This document shows, piece by piece, positions 1 through 11,414 of a stretch of DNA of 64,000 bases. A program made the position numbers and the translations under genes. A model generated the notes under the pieces. It did not search any database. It saw only the letters and a program-made list of their open reading frames with translations, and was not told the origin of the DNA. Position 1 is the first letter of the stretch. Every line of letters starts with the position of its first letter. Origin of the DNA: Aphrocallistes beatrix (Eukaryota > Porifera > Hexactinellida > Sceptrulophora > Aphrocallistidae); NCBI GenBank assembly GCA_963281255.1, contig OY725491.1:3887857-3951856 (forward strand), written 5' to 3'.

Positions 1-165
1 ATTAGATTCATCATTTAAAACTAACATTCGAGTATAAAACATTTCCTAGCTAGAACAAACATATGGACAGTAATAAATATAAATAGAAGTAATAATCACA
101 ATGCACAAAGTTAGTTATTCAGTCATCATTTCCACCATCATCATCAACACGAATAAGGGTGTTCA
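1..165. other. no gene; possible Transib terminus
   Basis: Non-coding. The heptamer CACAATG at 97-103 resembles the CACWATG start of Transib TIRs and lies 63 bases beyond the end of the transposase relic. I found no matching CATTGTG beyond its other end, so the element border is only suggested. Confidence 0.25.
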
Positions 166-2076
166 CTAAATATCTTGGTTACTTTTAAGCTCTTGGCTAG
201 AAGGAGGCATTCGAATAGCAAACTTGCGATTTGTTAACAGTATGGGATCACTGTGAGAAATCATTCGAACAAATATATCTTTTAAATTTTCTTCAAATGA
301 AAACTTGCGAGCAAGACGATCTCTATATCTCCGAATATATTTGTTAGAAGCCTTGAGTCCTTCTTCAGAAAGGTGCTCCAATCCAAGGCCTTCGTTTAAT
401 GTTAAGATGATTTCCAGTGCATGTGCTAACAACTTGTGTAATGTAGGAAAAATATTAGCCCAAGGGAACTCACGAAATATTGACAAGTAGGTATTAATGC
501 AACATTTGCTAGTTCTTCTGTTTTCGCTCTTTTGCTGCTATTATAAATGCATAGGATTACTCCTAGGCATGTGTGAATTTCAATTATGTGGGGCTTGAAC
601 TTAGACAGAATTACTGTCAAAATCCAGTAGAGGAAATCTTGTTCGTTGTCATCCTTTCTTATCAAGCATCGTCTTACCACATTACCAGTAGTCGTAGTTC
701 CACCTTGTGTAGAAGGGATGTCAATGATAATATTCAGATTGTCTTTAATTAAACTTGTAATGAATGTCTTAGCATCTGAGACTCTCTTAGAAGTTGGTGA
801 CCACTTAAATATTCCTGAGTGCAAATGGCTAATAAGGTTTATAAACCATCCAAAACATCGGAGATATGCGTGCAAAGGCGAACTGGGAATGGTGTCTAAG
901 TCAGATATTGCTCTGTGTGTAATGTTGAATCTTTTGTCAGAAGATAATGAGAGGAATTCCTCTTCGTTAACCTCTTCAAATAATACTTTAGCATTTGTGA
1001 TTGATCGATTGGTTGGGAACCCGTATTTAACCATTTCCGGATCATGGATGTATTTGAAAGTTGCTGTACAGAACTGGCAACATGCTCCTCCAGCACCACT
1101 AAGAATTTTAGCCATTTTTCCATCCAATTGTGAACGCTGAATTTCAACTTCACAAAAGCCGTTAGTTAGTTCCAATCCATTTTCTGTAATCTGTGTAGAC
1201 TCCTTATTGATTAGTGTATCCAAGAGATATCGAATGTTGTCTTCGTTCTCCTGTAGAGCTAGTATCGCAACGGGTCTGATTGAGAAAGGAGAATTAGGCA
1301 GTAGGTTTTTCCAAATCAGTTTATTCTCGATGTTGGATATAGAAATTACCTTAAACCCAAATAAAATAAAACTTTTCATTGAAATATCGGGGTGAGTAGC
1401 TTGCTGATAAACTCGGTGACAGCCAGAACAGTCAAGTCCATCCGAAATTCGTATCTTCAGATTGCTGGCATTTCATTGCCAGAAGCAGTTAATATTCTGT
1501 TTACTGTTTGAGTCAAAAGCTTGCTGTAAGATACAGCAATGTCTACTTGATGTTCTCGATCGACTGAAAATATGTCATTTGTTAAGCAAATTTGAGATCG
1601 ATTGTATCCTGGAAGCTGAACATCTGCATCTGAAAGTAGTAAACGTCTTAAATCCATAAAGAACGCAGCTTTATCACAGGATAATTCATTGCAGACTGGA
1701 CCGAAGCTTCCCTTAGCAATGATTTCTTTGCAAAACTTGGCACTATCGAAGTCGTATTCACCCTGTGAACATAGCATCATCAGGTAGTAGGATACTTCTT
1801 TACTGGAAACATTTTCTCGTTCAGCAACTGTCTCAAGATGTGTTAGTAGAGAGGACAAGAGGACAAACGAAAACAGTGGGAAAGGGTAATGCATTCCAAG
1901 TTGTCGGCTCGCTTCAGGTATTCTCTCCTCTCTTCTCTAAGGCTTGAGAATTTTCTCCGAACTGAATCATGCGCAGTTTCTTCCAAACTATTGAGGACAA
2001 TAAACTCAGATGCAATCGAAGATATTGTTTTGTTGTTCTGTGCAGTGAAGAATATGTATGCGTCTTCGTTACTCAT
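166..2076 (-). pseudogene. Transib/RAG1-like transposase, copy A (frameshifted)
   Basis: Cut-and-paste transposase of the Transib/RAG1 superfamily, acting on DNA in the nucleus. It reads on the minus strand in pieces: 2076-1843, 1894-1457, 1456-426 and 490-166, with frame changes near 1860, 1460 and 490. SDGLDCSG (1445-1422) sits where RAG1 has its first catalytic Asp. CCQFC (about 1082-1068) is a zinc-knuckle CxxC followed by a His-rich stretch. GGTTTTGNVVRR (about 704-669) matches the RAG1 GNFARK region. SEEGLKASNKYIRRYR (about 369-322) carries the catalytic Glu. I could not place the second catalytic Asp with confidence; the IPSSPLH segment (about 890-870) is the expected neighbourhood. 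Total length (about 620 codons) fits Transib better than the longer vertebrate RAG1. The frame breaks mean it is dead unless they are assembly errors. Confidence 0.8.
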
Positions 2077-2675
2077 GATGAAAAATAGAGCTAATAATCA
2101 ACCACAATAATTATTTATGATTACCATGGAATAAAATTAGGTAATTATAAACGAACTGACATTTAAAAATCGCAAAAAAAAATATCGTTGACACTTCCTG
2201 ACACTAGTTTAAAATTTATTTTGTAGAGGATAAAAAATGCTATTTGAAGAATGTAATTGAACGTTCCGCAAGTGAAGGCAAAAAAAGTCCTATGACTTTT
2301 AATGAAGCGGTGTATCTTTTTGAAGCAGTTGACAAACAAACTAGAATAATAAATTCCATTTGATCAAATGAGTAACGATTGATACTTTTTATTATTCAGC
2401 AACAAAAGAGCTTTCGATTGGATATACTATGAATAGCGGATATTTGACATATTGCAACTAGAATATTAGAAATTACATCATGGATGAAAATTGAAAACAA
2501 AATTCTATTTTTGGAATGTCTATTACAATCTCTTTTGAATAGACGTAGGAACTAAATAAAATCATTATTGTGGGAATGCTAATTGCTTTCCGAGGTTTCT
2601 GAGGGCGCTGAATTCAAATTCAACATTATTAAGCAATCCAAGGTTATGATTTTTGATCCCATTTCCACATACCGT
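2077..2675. other. no gene recognised
   Basis: AT-rich non-coding sequence upstream of the Transib copy A reading frame. No TIR, tandem repeat or exon seen. Confidence 0.4.
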
Positions 2676-2858
2676 GCCACTGTGAGACGTACTCGGTTTA
2701 AGACGTACACTCGGTTAATACATACTATTTCTTTCAAACCAAAAATATAATCTCCATTCATTTTATTACAATTCTTATTCGGATAAGTATGACGTACATA
2801 GGATAGTACATACTAATTTTCGTTTCCCGAAGGAGTATGTCTTATCCGAGTTCCACTG
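2676..2858. mobile_element. Tigger/pogo-like MITE relic
   Basis: Degenerate inverted ends: CACTGTGAGACGTACTCGG on the left and a right end that reads CAGTGGAACTCGGATAAGAC on the opposite strand, next to TA at 2859-2860. No coding sequence. Related scraps lie at 37650-37835 and 45404-45500. Confidence 0.35.
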
Positions 2859-2873
2859 TATACATATATATTT

Positions 2874-2931
2874 CAGGCCCCTACCAGGCCTGGGGCAGTG
2901 CCTCTAGTGCCCTATGGATAATCCGGCCCTG
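2874..2931. mobile_element. hAT terminal relic
   Basis: A 58-bp piece begins CAGGCCCCTACC and, read from the other side, begins CAGGGCCGGATTATCCATA, a terminus typical of Tip100-type hAT elements. Probably a collapsed or internally deleted copy. Confidence 0.4.
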
Positions 2932-3468
2932 CTAATATATACACTAATTAGCCCGACAAAGGTATTTGTACACTACATGATTTCCCATACAAGTAGTACT
3001 AAATTTGATCTCTCCATGAAGAGTGAGGTAATCAAACTCTAGGAAATAATAAGAGTCTGATTTAAAATTCGAAATCTACAAGTTCGAATTAGTAATAAAA
3101 TAATTAAATATTGCTAGTAAATTGATCAACACAATAAGTAAAGGTTGCGTTGCCCTGTGGTACAAGATTGCACTTATCACTATCATGTATAGTGGTAAAT
3201 AATGACATATGTGGCATTGGCTCTTTGCATTTAATTCTTCTGAAATTGAGGTACAATAAAAATTTGGAAAACAAAATTGGAGTGCAAAGTTTGGGAGAAC
3301 CAATTACTAAGAATGTTTTCGAATCATTAACACTAGTACAATAAATACACAATGCAGGTATAAGCGCGTTTATATGCGCGTTTACCTCCCAGCCCTAAAA
3401 TGCTAGCATTTCAGGATACCTTAATCTTTGAATCAATAGAGTTTTAGAGATTCGAAAAAATAAATCTG
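2932..3468. other. no gene; degenerate Tc1-type end
   Basis: AT-rich. The sequence near 2938-2975 (TACACTAATTAGCCCGACAA) resembles a worn Tc1-family terminus followed by a GTATTTGTACAC motif, but no matching right end was found. Confidence 0.3.
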
Positions 3469-3665
3469 CTTGGGTGGTTCAGTGGTTAGGGCTTGAACAC
3501 CAAGACTTAGGTCGCGGGTTCTATCCACGCTAGAGTAATTTGCATTTTACCCTCAATTATATTGCTTCGGTAATGCAATCTGAGCCTACACTCTTGCAGA
3601 ACCATAGTGAGCTGAAAGCACTAAGGATGTCATCTCGTTTAAAGGTAAAGTTAAGTTAGGTGCTA
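3469..3665 (+). mobile_element. tRNA-derived SINE
   Basis: The head resembles a tRNA gene: an A box (TGGTTCAGTGG, 3475-3485) and a B box (GGTTCTATCC, 3517-3526) at normal pol III spacing. The B box differs from GGTTCRANYCC at one site. The body continues to about 3665 without coding potential. The head cannot fold as a functional tRNA with paired acceptor ends, so a SINE is preferred over a tRNA gene. Borders are approximate. Confidence 0.55.
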
Positions 3666-4220
3666 TCTTTCTTGCCTACTGATAGCCGAGTTTTTCTCTG
3701 TAACACGCTATCATATGCACACAGACATGCCATCATATGCATACAGACACGCCGCATGCACACATTCAGCAACTATGAGTAGGTTTAGTACCTCACCCAG
3801 ATTGTAAACCCCCTGAGAACATATTAGCATGGATTCGGGGGGGAAAAAAAACTATAAACTTTAACTTTTTTAACTGCAACTAGCGAAAGAAGCTTTCGAC
3901 TTTGAAACATTTCATGAACTATCTTAAAATATCGATAAGATAATCAGGCTTTGCATTATTACAACACATGAATGTGAGATCAACTTAATTCAGAAGAAAA
4001 CATCAATGAAATGAGGGAAAGTAACAGATGGATTAACAACACTTTGTAATAAATTTTTAAATGATGAAGGATAATAAATTACAAGGTTAAATGGACGTCT
4101 ATATAATATTTCGGGGGTGGGAGGCATGCCTCCCCCCCACATGGCTACGCCACTGATATAGGTAGTGGCCATTTTTTAAATGGTTGTTAGTATACAGCCG
4201 CCCGGTCGCATACATTCTCC
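3666..4220. other. no gene; one hAT end
   Basis: Non-coding. 3715-3765 holds short repeats of CATATGCA/ACAGACA. The right end of a hAT element closes at 4155 (CAGTGGCGTAGCCATGTGGG on the minus strand); its left end was not located. Confidence 0.4.
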
Positions 4221-4613
4221 TCAAAGGTAAAAACTTGGAACTTTTCCTGATGTTGGGACATAACATAATATAGAGATTTGCATCAATTTATGAATTAAAG
4301 GTATTTTGAAACGATTATATTGAAGATGATACAATTCTGCTATGTCAAATTGATTTTCTATTGTGAATTCATCTTGAGTTATGACAAAAGGAAGAATTGT
4401 AAGAAAGAAATTTTGGGAAAATGAAATTTGGAAATTGTTAGAGAAAGCCAACTTTTGGATAAAATCTCTATCATCAAACAGACAATTCCCCGACAACTTT
4501 AAACACTCCCTACAGAATCTGAATTCGATTTCCAGTTGAGATTTTCTGCAACATATAGTTTGGATGGATCTGGATCTCATCAAGTTTACAATCAGAATCT
4601 GGAATCCCCACAT
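4221..4613 (-). CDS. hypothetical 130-aa ORF
   Basis: Open frame of 130 codons with no family I recognise. It has a CxxC (FRFCREC, residues 32-38) and is rich in Phe and Ile. It lies between a hAT end and the Transib copy B relic. Nothing else supports translation, and the composition fits chance AT-rich sequence. Confidence 0.15.
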   Translation of the reverse strand: MWGFQILIVNLMRSRSIQTICCRKSQLEIEFRFCRECLKLSGNCLFDDRDFIQKLAFSNNFQISFSQNFFLTILPFVITQDEFTIENQFDIAELYHLQYNRFKIPLIHKLMQISILCYVPTSGKVPSFYL

Positions 4614-4959
4614 TCTCTTTCGAAATATATTTCATCTCTGCTTTTTGACCTCTCGCTATCCACGACAGCGTAGAAAAACTTATTTGGGACAATGAAAGGT
4701 CAAACTCACAATTTCATATTCGCCCAGTCACTTTACTAGTTGCCAAATAAAATAGTGAAAATATACGCCATCTTATGGATACTCACATGAATCCTTACGT
4801 AGGAGATATATAAAAAATGGGATACTACAAGGGCTTGTGAAGATAAAGTTACTCAGATACACGTGCATCTTTAGATAGTTTATAACCCTCGTTTATCATC
4901 TGGAATCAAGGTCAAAGAAGTAGTTACCGTCATTTCCAGGCATAACAAACTCAATGAAG
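4614..4959. other. no gene recognised
   Basis: Non-coding; probably includes the unreadable 5' part of the Transib copy B relic. Confidence 0.3.
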
Positions 4960-5382
4960 TTGTTTCCGGCTAATTGATGGAAATGACTGGTATGAAGTTT
5001 GATTAACCCAGCAGTGATGGTGGCACTACATCAACTGGTAAAATTGCACGAAATTGTTCCCTGGACAGAAATCAATATATTTACTGGGTTTATTCTTTAA
5101 TACCAATGGGATACCATTATACTCTAAAGGTCATCCACACTAATCTTTCAGTTATTTTGAGGATTTACAACAGTGACCGAGAGATAAACACTGAAAGATG
5201 GATATTCTTTGCAACGACACATGCGAATACATTGTAATCAGGTTCACTTGGGTAAACATCACTCCAACCTTGCATAAACTACTAGACCATTCTCCAGAAC
5301 TCATTAGAACTTGTGGCAATAACCATGGACTAAAAGACTTCTCTGAAGAAGCATTAGGGGTTTCAAAAACACTGATTAGAAG

Positions 5383-8104
5383 CATGGTGGGGGTGTCCTG
5401 GGTGTCCGGACACCCACTGCCTCAAGAACGCGATGCATTGGCATCTACTAGGTTAGTGGTGCCATTGGGTCGATAAATAATATATTAGGCACAGTGACAC
5501 ATTTCTATTTAGGATAAACAGTACAAAAATTATGAAAATTTAGTTGCAATAGGAGTTGCCTAAAGTTGACTAAAATTGTGAGACCTCCCAGGACGTCTTT
5601 TAATCCATTCGTTCATTACTTCTTTTGAATTGAGTTTATCAAGCTCCTCAAAATGAATATGACATATTGCCAGCCTTGCCTTACGACTTTCATTCATCAT
5701 TTTTCTCAGGTAGGTATTAATACTCCTCATTGCACTAAAAGATCTCTCTGCTTCACTACTTGATACGAAAGAAGTACGCAAAAAAGTCACTAACAATTTT
5801 ACATTGGGATATATTTCATAAATCTGCAGATCAATCGATTCGATTGTCCGTACCATATTGTTGTTTGACTTCATTGATAAATCGAGGCAATTCAATCTTT
5901 AGTTCTTCTGTTTTAATAGTTAATCGTGGGAATCACGCTCGACCAGAGGACATCAGTGGGTTCACATAATAATAACTCAATATCTGACAGTTTTTCAAGG
6001 CCAGAACTCATAACCTTTTCCTCAAGTGCATTTTTAGCAGACCCAAACACCTCTAAATAGATATTCCTATATACATACTCAAGTTCACATTCCTCGATTG
6101 GACGATACTGGTCTAGTCCACGTACACACTTTCGACTACCACGTCGAAGAATTGGGAGGTTACACCCTTTATTAAGAGCTTCCACTTTAGTTATTCTATA
6201 GAAATCAATTGCTTTTTCTTCAGTATTCGCACTGTCTAACTGCTGTTCTAGTCTTTTCAGTATTCGCAGTGATTGTGTGATATGCTGGCCACGTTCCTGC
6301 AAAACCACGTGCGGGTTGTGAGTGTAAGAAAATAAAGATTCTAATAATGACACAGTGAAATATGTGTCAAAATCTTCTAGACGTTTAACCATATTCATAT
6401 TGTTTACAGTATCAAATTCAGACCGTGACATAAGCAATAAACATACAATGCAGATGGGACATCGTTTTGCAGCCTTGCTCTCACCCCCGTTAAACGGCCA
6501 GCAACAACCGGGGCGCCATCAGTAGTAATGAATCTGCACCTATTAATGTCAATTCCAAATCCAATGAGTACAGCTCGGAGACCTGTATAAAGGGTTGTTG
6601 AGTCTTGACCAGGTAGAGGGATAAACCTTAAAAAACCTCCGATACAAACCTCGAACGATCGCAATATCGGATGACAACACTCATCTGAGTCCTCGGGTAC
6701 TTATCTTGGCATTCATCAATGCTAACTGCGAAGAACGGAGCATCCTTGGCAGCCTGTGCAAAATTGCGTAAAATACCGTCAGACATCAGCTTAATAAATT
6801 CATTTTGGATATCATGATTTGTGTACGTCTTGGTACCAATCTTCTCGATTTTTAAAAGTTTTGTCAGCTGCGCCAGATTGGAGTTGAAATCATTATCTCC
6901 CTCCACGAAAAGGCAAACTTTGCCTAGCTAAATACCTACAGCATTCAAATACCTGAGATATAGCCAACCGGTTATTTTTTGCTGCTGCGTGACCATAGCT
7001 GTAATTGTGGTTCCTTTAATCTTGTTAATTATTGCCCTCTTTGATTCTATGTGGCGTTCAGCTAGCTGATGCCTCTTAAACCCCTCTATTGCTTTATTCC
7101 AACTAGAAAAACCTTCTGTCACAAAAGCCTGCTCCATTCTTTTGGACTGATCCAATAACACACGAGCAGCCACTTCTTCACATCACTTACAAAATGCGTT
7201 ACCAGCTTGTAGTTCAAGGGAACTCTTCAAATATAACCATGGAAACTTGTTGCTCCCAATGTGGTTGGTACTTTAGCTGCTTGACCTTCCTCTTGCGCTT
7301 TAACATCACTTCAATCAAACCATCCTGTATAGTGACATCTGGATCAGGAACCTATAAACGCATTTTTTTATTTATTACTACATTATACATTTCCACCAGA
7401 CTACTAGCCATGATCAATTCTAAATTAATCTCCTACATCTTGATCTCCATCATGACTGTCACAATTTGCTTTCTCAGGCATATCAAGAACAGGTCCTATT
7501 GATGTCTGTATGTCGTTCTGGAATCCGAGTATTTCATTCCACGAACCATTGGTTCTCATTCTCTCCGTAATTAACTTCTCCATCTCCAGGTCTCCCGGAA
7601 TGACTATATCATCTAACTCCTCTACTTCAAAGCTATCTATCTTCGCTTGACCCTCATAGTTTGAACCATACTCTTGATCTTGAACGTCCGAATTCATTTC
7701 ATCTGGTGACATATTAGGTGAGTCACCCAACTGTGGCATATCTAATATAATCTACCTGCCATGCTGTATTAAATGATAAATTGAGTACAGCACTTCTTAA
7801 TACGTAGTCCACCAGCAGGCAAAGAGACAGGACGAATATTATAAAATAAGTAATACTTTATGGTTAGGAATGAAGACCAAAAGATTATAGACACAACTAT
7901 GAGAAAATGGATATTACATACATCTAAGTAAGTCAGTAGGATGTTAATTCGAAACTCTAATTGTTTATTTCTATTGTACTTAAGGTTAGTTAATAATATA
8001 TAGTCTTTGGGTATCCAGACACCCACCTAACCTGTGGGTGTCCAGACACCCACTAAACTAATCTGTGTCTGGACACCCACACATCATAATACGTGGCGCC
8101 GGCT
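5383..8104 (-). mobile_element. hAT element (ZMYM1/TTF type) inside Transib copy B
   Basis: A 2722-bp insertion bounded by ATTAGAAG (5375-5382) and ATGAGAAG (8105-8112), an 8-bp TSD with one mismatch, exactly where the Transib frame is interrupted. Both ends carry GGGTGTCC-GGACACCC motifs (5391-5416 and 8011-8080), with extra copies on the right. The extreme termini have diverged. Confidence 0.75.
5560..7739 (-). pseudogene. hAT transposase, ZMYM1-like
   Basis: Transposase of the hAT-5/ZMYM1-like group, in fragments on the minus strand. 7739-7425 is an acidic N-terminal segment. 7200-6928 is the TTF-type zinc finger (AFCK, then EGFSSWNKAIEGFKRH). 6906-6628 and 6664-6404 form the DUF4371/RNase H part (MSVVIRYCD; ITTDGAPVVAGRLTGVRARL; CHGLNLIL). 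6437-5913 is the insertion domain. 5895-5560 is the hATC dimerisation domain (SSSEAERSFSAMRSINTYLR). Several frame changes and stops separate the pieces, so it is inactive. Domain order is complete, which makes this a decayed autonomous copy and not a MITE. Confidence 0.85.
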
Positions 8105-8500
8105 ATGAGAAGGTATCATGAACACTTTGCCAGAAAATTGTACTTTGTCTCAATACACGATATCTTTTTATACGACTGATGAGTAATAGTGATCCTGTCA
8201 TCAATGTCTATGGAACTCTACAAACTAAACAAGAAAAACAACTCTCCCAAACCTCCCAACCAAGAGATTCCATTTACACAATTAATGAATTTTCGACGAT
8301 TAATAGTAAACAAGGTTTTTCGACGATTAATAGTAAACAAAATAAATTGAAATTTAAGAGATTAATAACAACACTGCAAGGTTTAGTTGACAAGGGTTCT
8401 TGCTTATGTACTGTTGAATTGACAGTTGCGAAAGATTCTATTGAATAATCAAAATGAATTGTATTCCCAGTTGAATAATATCATCACTAATAGTAGGATT

Positions 8501-8976
8501 ATTCCATGTCAAGCCTTCCAATGATTTCACCAACCATCTTCGATTTGTCCGAAACTTTGCACATTGCAAGTCTCTTACTAGTCTATAGTATCCTGAAAGT
8601 TATAGCTAATTCCATTCAATAGTTTATGAGAAATTCAATTTTGAATTTTCGAATATTTTCCAAATTTTTGGAATTTACCCCCCTGACAAAATATTAATAT
8701 CTTTGTTTTCATAGGTTCAATCTTGCTGAAATTCGAGTCTTAGGTAGATTAAATATCATAGAATACGATGCAATTGTTTTCAGACCGATTTTGGATCATT
8801 TACTACATGGAGAAATTTTGAATTGAACTTGGTACATGTTCACTTTTACGAAATGTCGCAAAACGCCGTAAGGATTCATAAGGGGTGGTTCTAACTTATC
8901 AGGATTCTTGTCTTATGGGATACCTCAATATGTTAAAAAATTTGGGAGGTTTCCATAATTTCCCTCTGAGTTATAC
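8501..8976 (+). repeat. left long inverted repeat
   Basis: Matches 14684-15345 in reverse complement across its whole length at high identity, from ATTCCATGTCAAGCC to CTCTGAGTTATA. Non-coding. Confidence 0.85.
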
Positions 8977-9130
8977 ATAATGACGTCACATTGCCCCCTC
9001 CCAAATTTGGTGACGTAATCCGAATTTTGTGAATTTATTCAGATTATATTCCAATATTACTGTTCTAAGACGCTTATACTTTCTCTGCCACATCTGTCTC
9101 ACTAGAAGGATAGACCAAATTACTCAGATC

Positions 9131-9631
9131 ATTATAGATACAAGCGCGCTTTGCTTGCTTGCGCTGCGCGGCTGGAGGATCTCTTCGGTCGCCTGGGGGC
9201 GACATTGGTTAATTAAAAGGGAGAAATCATCTCTAAATATGTCCATCTTAGTTTTAAAATCGATATCAATCGAAAATTCAGCAAATTTGTCAATTTTCAA
9301 ATTTTTGATGCGTAATGATGACGTCATAACAAAGTGATGAGTCAGCATTTTTTGATGATAGTGGCATCATATGTGAAGTATGTTAGTATACAGATTCTAT
9401 TAAAATTTCAGCCTTCTATCTTCTATAATGGCTGAGTTATGCTCGAATAACTAACTGTATTGCTTAACTTTTAAAAATGTGACAATGACGTCATAATTCC
9501 ATGATGAGTCGACATTTTGCTCTGAGCTCAGAACTTACTGGAGCCATAGTCAAAATACTCCCACATGCCAAAAATCAGCTTTCTTCGTTCGGCAGTTTCT
9601 TCAATCAATTCGTTGCAGAGATATATATATA
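9131..9631 (+). repeat. dispersed repeat X, copy 1
   Basis: Starts with the GC-rich block AAGCGCGCTTTGCTTGCTTG, then an AT-rich body with TGACGTCA at 9323 and 9486 and the phrase TTAAAATTTCAGCCTTCTAT. It ends GTTGCAGAGATATATATAT, where the mariner inserted; the tail resumes at 10961-11010. The same unit recurs at 34.2, 34.7, 40.6, 44.0, 61.5 and 63.5 kb. Confidence 0.75.
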
Positions 9632-10960
9632 CTTAGGGCATTCAATAACCCTGCAATTATTTTTATTATTTGGAAACCTAAACATCAAAAACTACATTAA
9701 ATGTCCAAAGTAGTCGCCCTTCTGCTCAATTACTAGCTTTAAACGTTCAATCCACTTAAAAAGTCTTCTCATACTCCTCTTGGGGGATGTCTCGGAGAGA
9801 CAGACGAATTACCCTTTCAATTTGTACATCTTCCTCAAAAACTGATGCAGGTAGATGTCTTTTGAGCCCATCGAAGAGCCAAAAGTCGCAGGGTGCTAGG
9901 TCAGGACTATATGGTGGATGTTCTAACTCCTCAAGACCCATTGGAGCAATTGTTTCCTTCACCTCCTTAGATTTGTGTGGTCTGGCATTATCGTGCAAAA
10001 GTTTGATTCCTTTGAGTCCGGTGGCTGGTCGACGCTTAAAATAATGTTTTTGGATCTTAGGAAGAACAATTGTTGCGTAGAAGTTGCCAGTAATTGTTTG
10101 CCCCTTTGGGGCACAGATTTGGCACACTGGATCATACGCATCAAAAAAAATCGTGTACATAACCTTGGGGGCCCAGCGATCGGGTCTCGGTAATCCTGGT
10201 GGAACACTCCCTTTTGCCACCCATACCTTATTCTGTTGCTTGCGTGGAGGTTCTGAATATCTTATCCAAGTTTCATCCCCGGTACATATTTCAGATAATC
10301 GCCTCTCATCGCAATGCTCATATTTTTCAAGCAAGTTTTTAGCAATTCTCAATTGGTTCTTCTTTTGAGCCTGTGTTAAGAAATGTGGGACCCAACGTGA
10401 ACAAACCTTTGACATACCGAGATGCTTTGTCAGAATAGTATGAACACTTCCTGTTGACAAGTCCAGGGTGCCAGCTAACTGTTCTACTGTAATATGCGGA
10501 TCAGAATCACGCATTTCAGCTACAAGAGCAATATTGTTGGAGGTAGTAGCAGTAACGGGTTGTCCCATCCGAGGGTCATCTTCAATCGACTCCCTTACCT
10601 CCACGAAAACGAAGACTCCACTTCTTAACCGTCGATTCCGAACAGGCCTCTTCCCCAAATACGGTAACCAAATCTTGGTGGATATTCCTTGGAGTATCGC
10701 TGAGTAATGAGCGAATTTTGATGTAGGCTCTCTACTCTATAGTAAAATTTCGCTCGATTTTGAAGCCATAAATGCTTCTGTGGTTACTATAGCCAATCTT
10801 TAGGAAAGCGTAACTTGGAAAATAATCAATCGATTCTATCAAACTAAATTGTTCCTACTAGAAGAATATATAAGCTATATAATTGGAAGCAAATAGGAGA
10901 GAAATGTAGTTAAACAATATAAGTAAAAGCGAGGGTTACGAACTAATTGAATGCCCTAAG
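9632..10960 (-). mobile_element. mariner element 1 (DD34D)
   Basis: A 1329-bp element with ends CTTAGGGCATTCAAT on both sides (right end inverted), flanked by TA at 9630-9631 and 10961-10962. It sits in the AT-rich tail of repeat X. A deletion MITE with the same ends lies at 44460-45225. Confidence 0.85.
9756..10769 (-). pseudogene. mariner transposase 1
   Basis: DD34D mariner transposase, cutting and pasting at TA. The start is set at 10769 (MASKSSE), matching MASESAD of mariner 3. The HTH region (AYIKIRSLL, IHQDLVTVFG, TVKKWSLRFR) is in one frame. A frameshift near 10600 leads into the 300-aa catalytic frame (ESIEDDPRMGQP onward). Catalytic motifs are GDETWIRY, LLHDNARPH and YSPDLAPCDFWLF, with 34 residues between the second and third Asp. 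One more frame break lies near 10735. Otherwise it is well preserved, and of the SETMAR-like branch judging by its motifs. Confidence 0.85.
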
Positions 10961-11414
10961 TATACTATATACACACATACACATTAATCGAGTTTTAATA
11001 GTAAAGATTTGGCTTGGTGCATGTTTTTTTCTTAACTATTTTCCCACATTTCCGTCTGGTTAGGCTAAAATAATTGTTGAGTTGCATAATTTTTTCAAAT
11101 GATATTTGTAAAAACAATCAATAGATATGCTGTATTTTGACAATTGTGATTAATTATTAGTTAGTTAAAAACGTTAAAACGCTCACTAATCACAATTTAA
11201 TTTGAAATTTAATATATTCTTAAATAGCCTAGTTACTCAAAACTACTTAAGTATGCAAACCACAGTAGTTATGGAATACGTAACTAAAGGAAGTAGCTAT
11301 ATATAGTTACCAAATATAAATTAAAAATATAGAAATATAAAATATATTTGCAAATTATTAAGGATACGCAATTTCTATTTAGTTACAAGTACTACTGATA
11401 TAATTGTTGATAAT
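10961..11414. other. no gene; tail of repeat X and AT-rich DNA
   Basis: 10961-11010 completes repeat X (ATCGAGTTTTAATAGTAAAG). The rest, to the first ATG of the multi-exon gene, is AT-rich and should hold its promoter if it is expressed; no clear TATA or initiator was chosen. Confidence 0.4.

Larger units (their letters stand above)
4960..8448 (+). pseudogene. Transib/RAG1-like transposase, copy B, split by a hAT
   Basis: C-terminal half of a second Transib/RAG1-like transposase, on the opposite strand to copy A. PSSDGGTTSTGKIARN (5015-5062) matches copy A PSTQGGTTTTGNVVRR. IHTNLSVILRIYNSD (about 5135-5180) matches IHTCLGVILCIYNSS. WVNITPTLHKLLDHSPELI (5248-5304) matches WANIFPTLHKLLAHALEII, and DFSEEALGVSKTLIR carries the Glu block. 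The reading breaks at 5382 and resumes at 8105 with MRRYHEHFARK and then MSNSDPVINV (8179), which match copy A IRRYRDRLARK and ISHSDPIL. Stops (for example just before PSSDGG) and frameshifts show it was dying independently of the insertion. The 5' half is not readable. Confidence 0.75.

Noticed and set aside
646..1140. 164-aa plus-strand frame
   Set aside because: Antisense of the Transib copy A core, which has clear family motifs on the minus strand.
3469..3541. tRNA gene
   Set aside because: A and B boxes are present, but the acceptor ends do not pair convincingly and the sequence runs on into a SINE-like body.
9787..10707. Plus-strand open frames across mariner 1
   Set aside because: They are the antisense of the mariner transposase.
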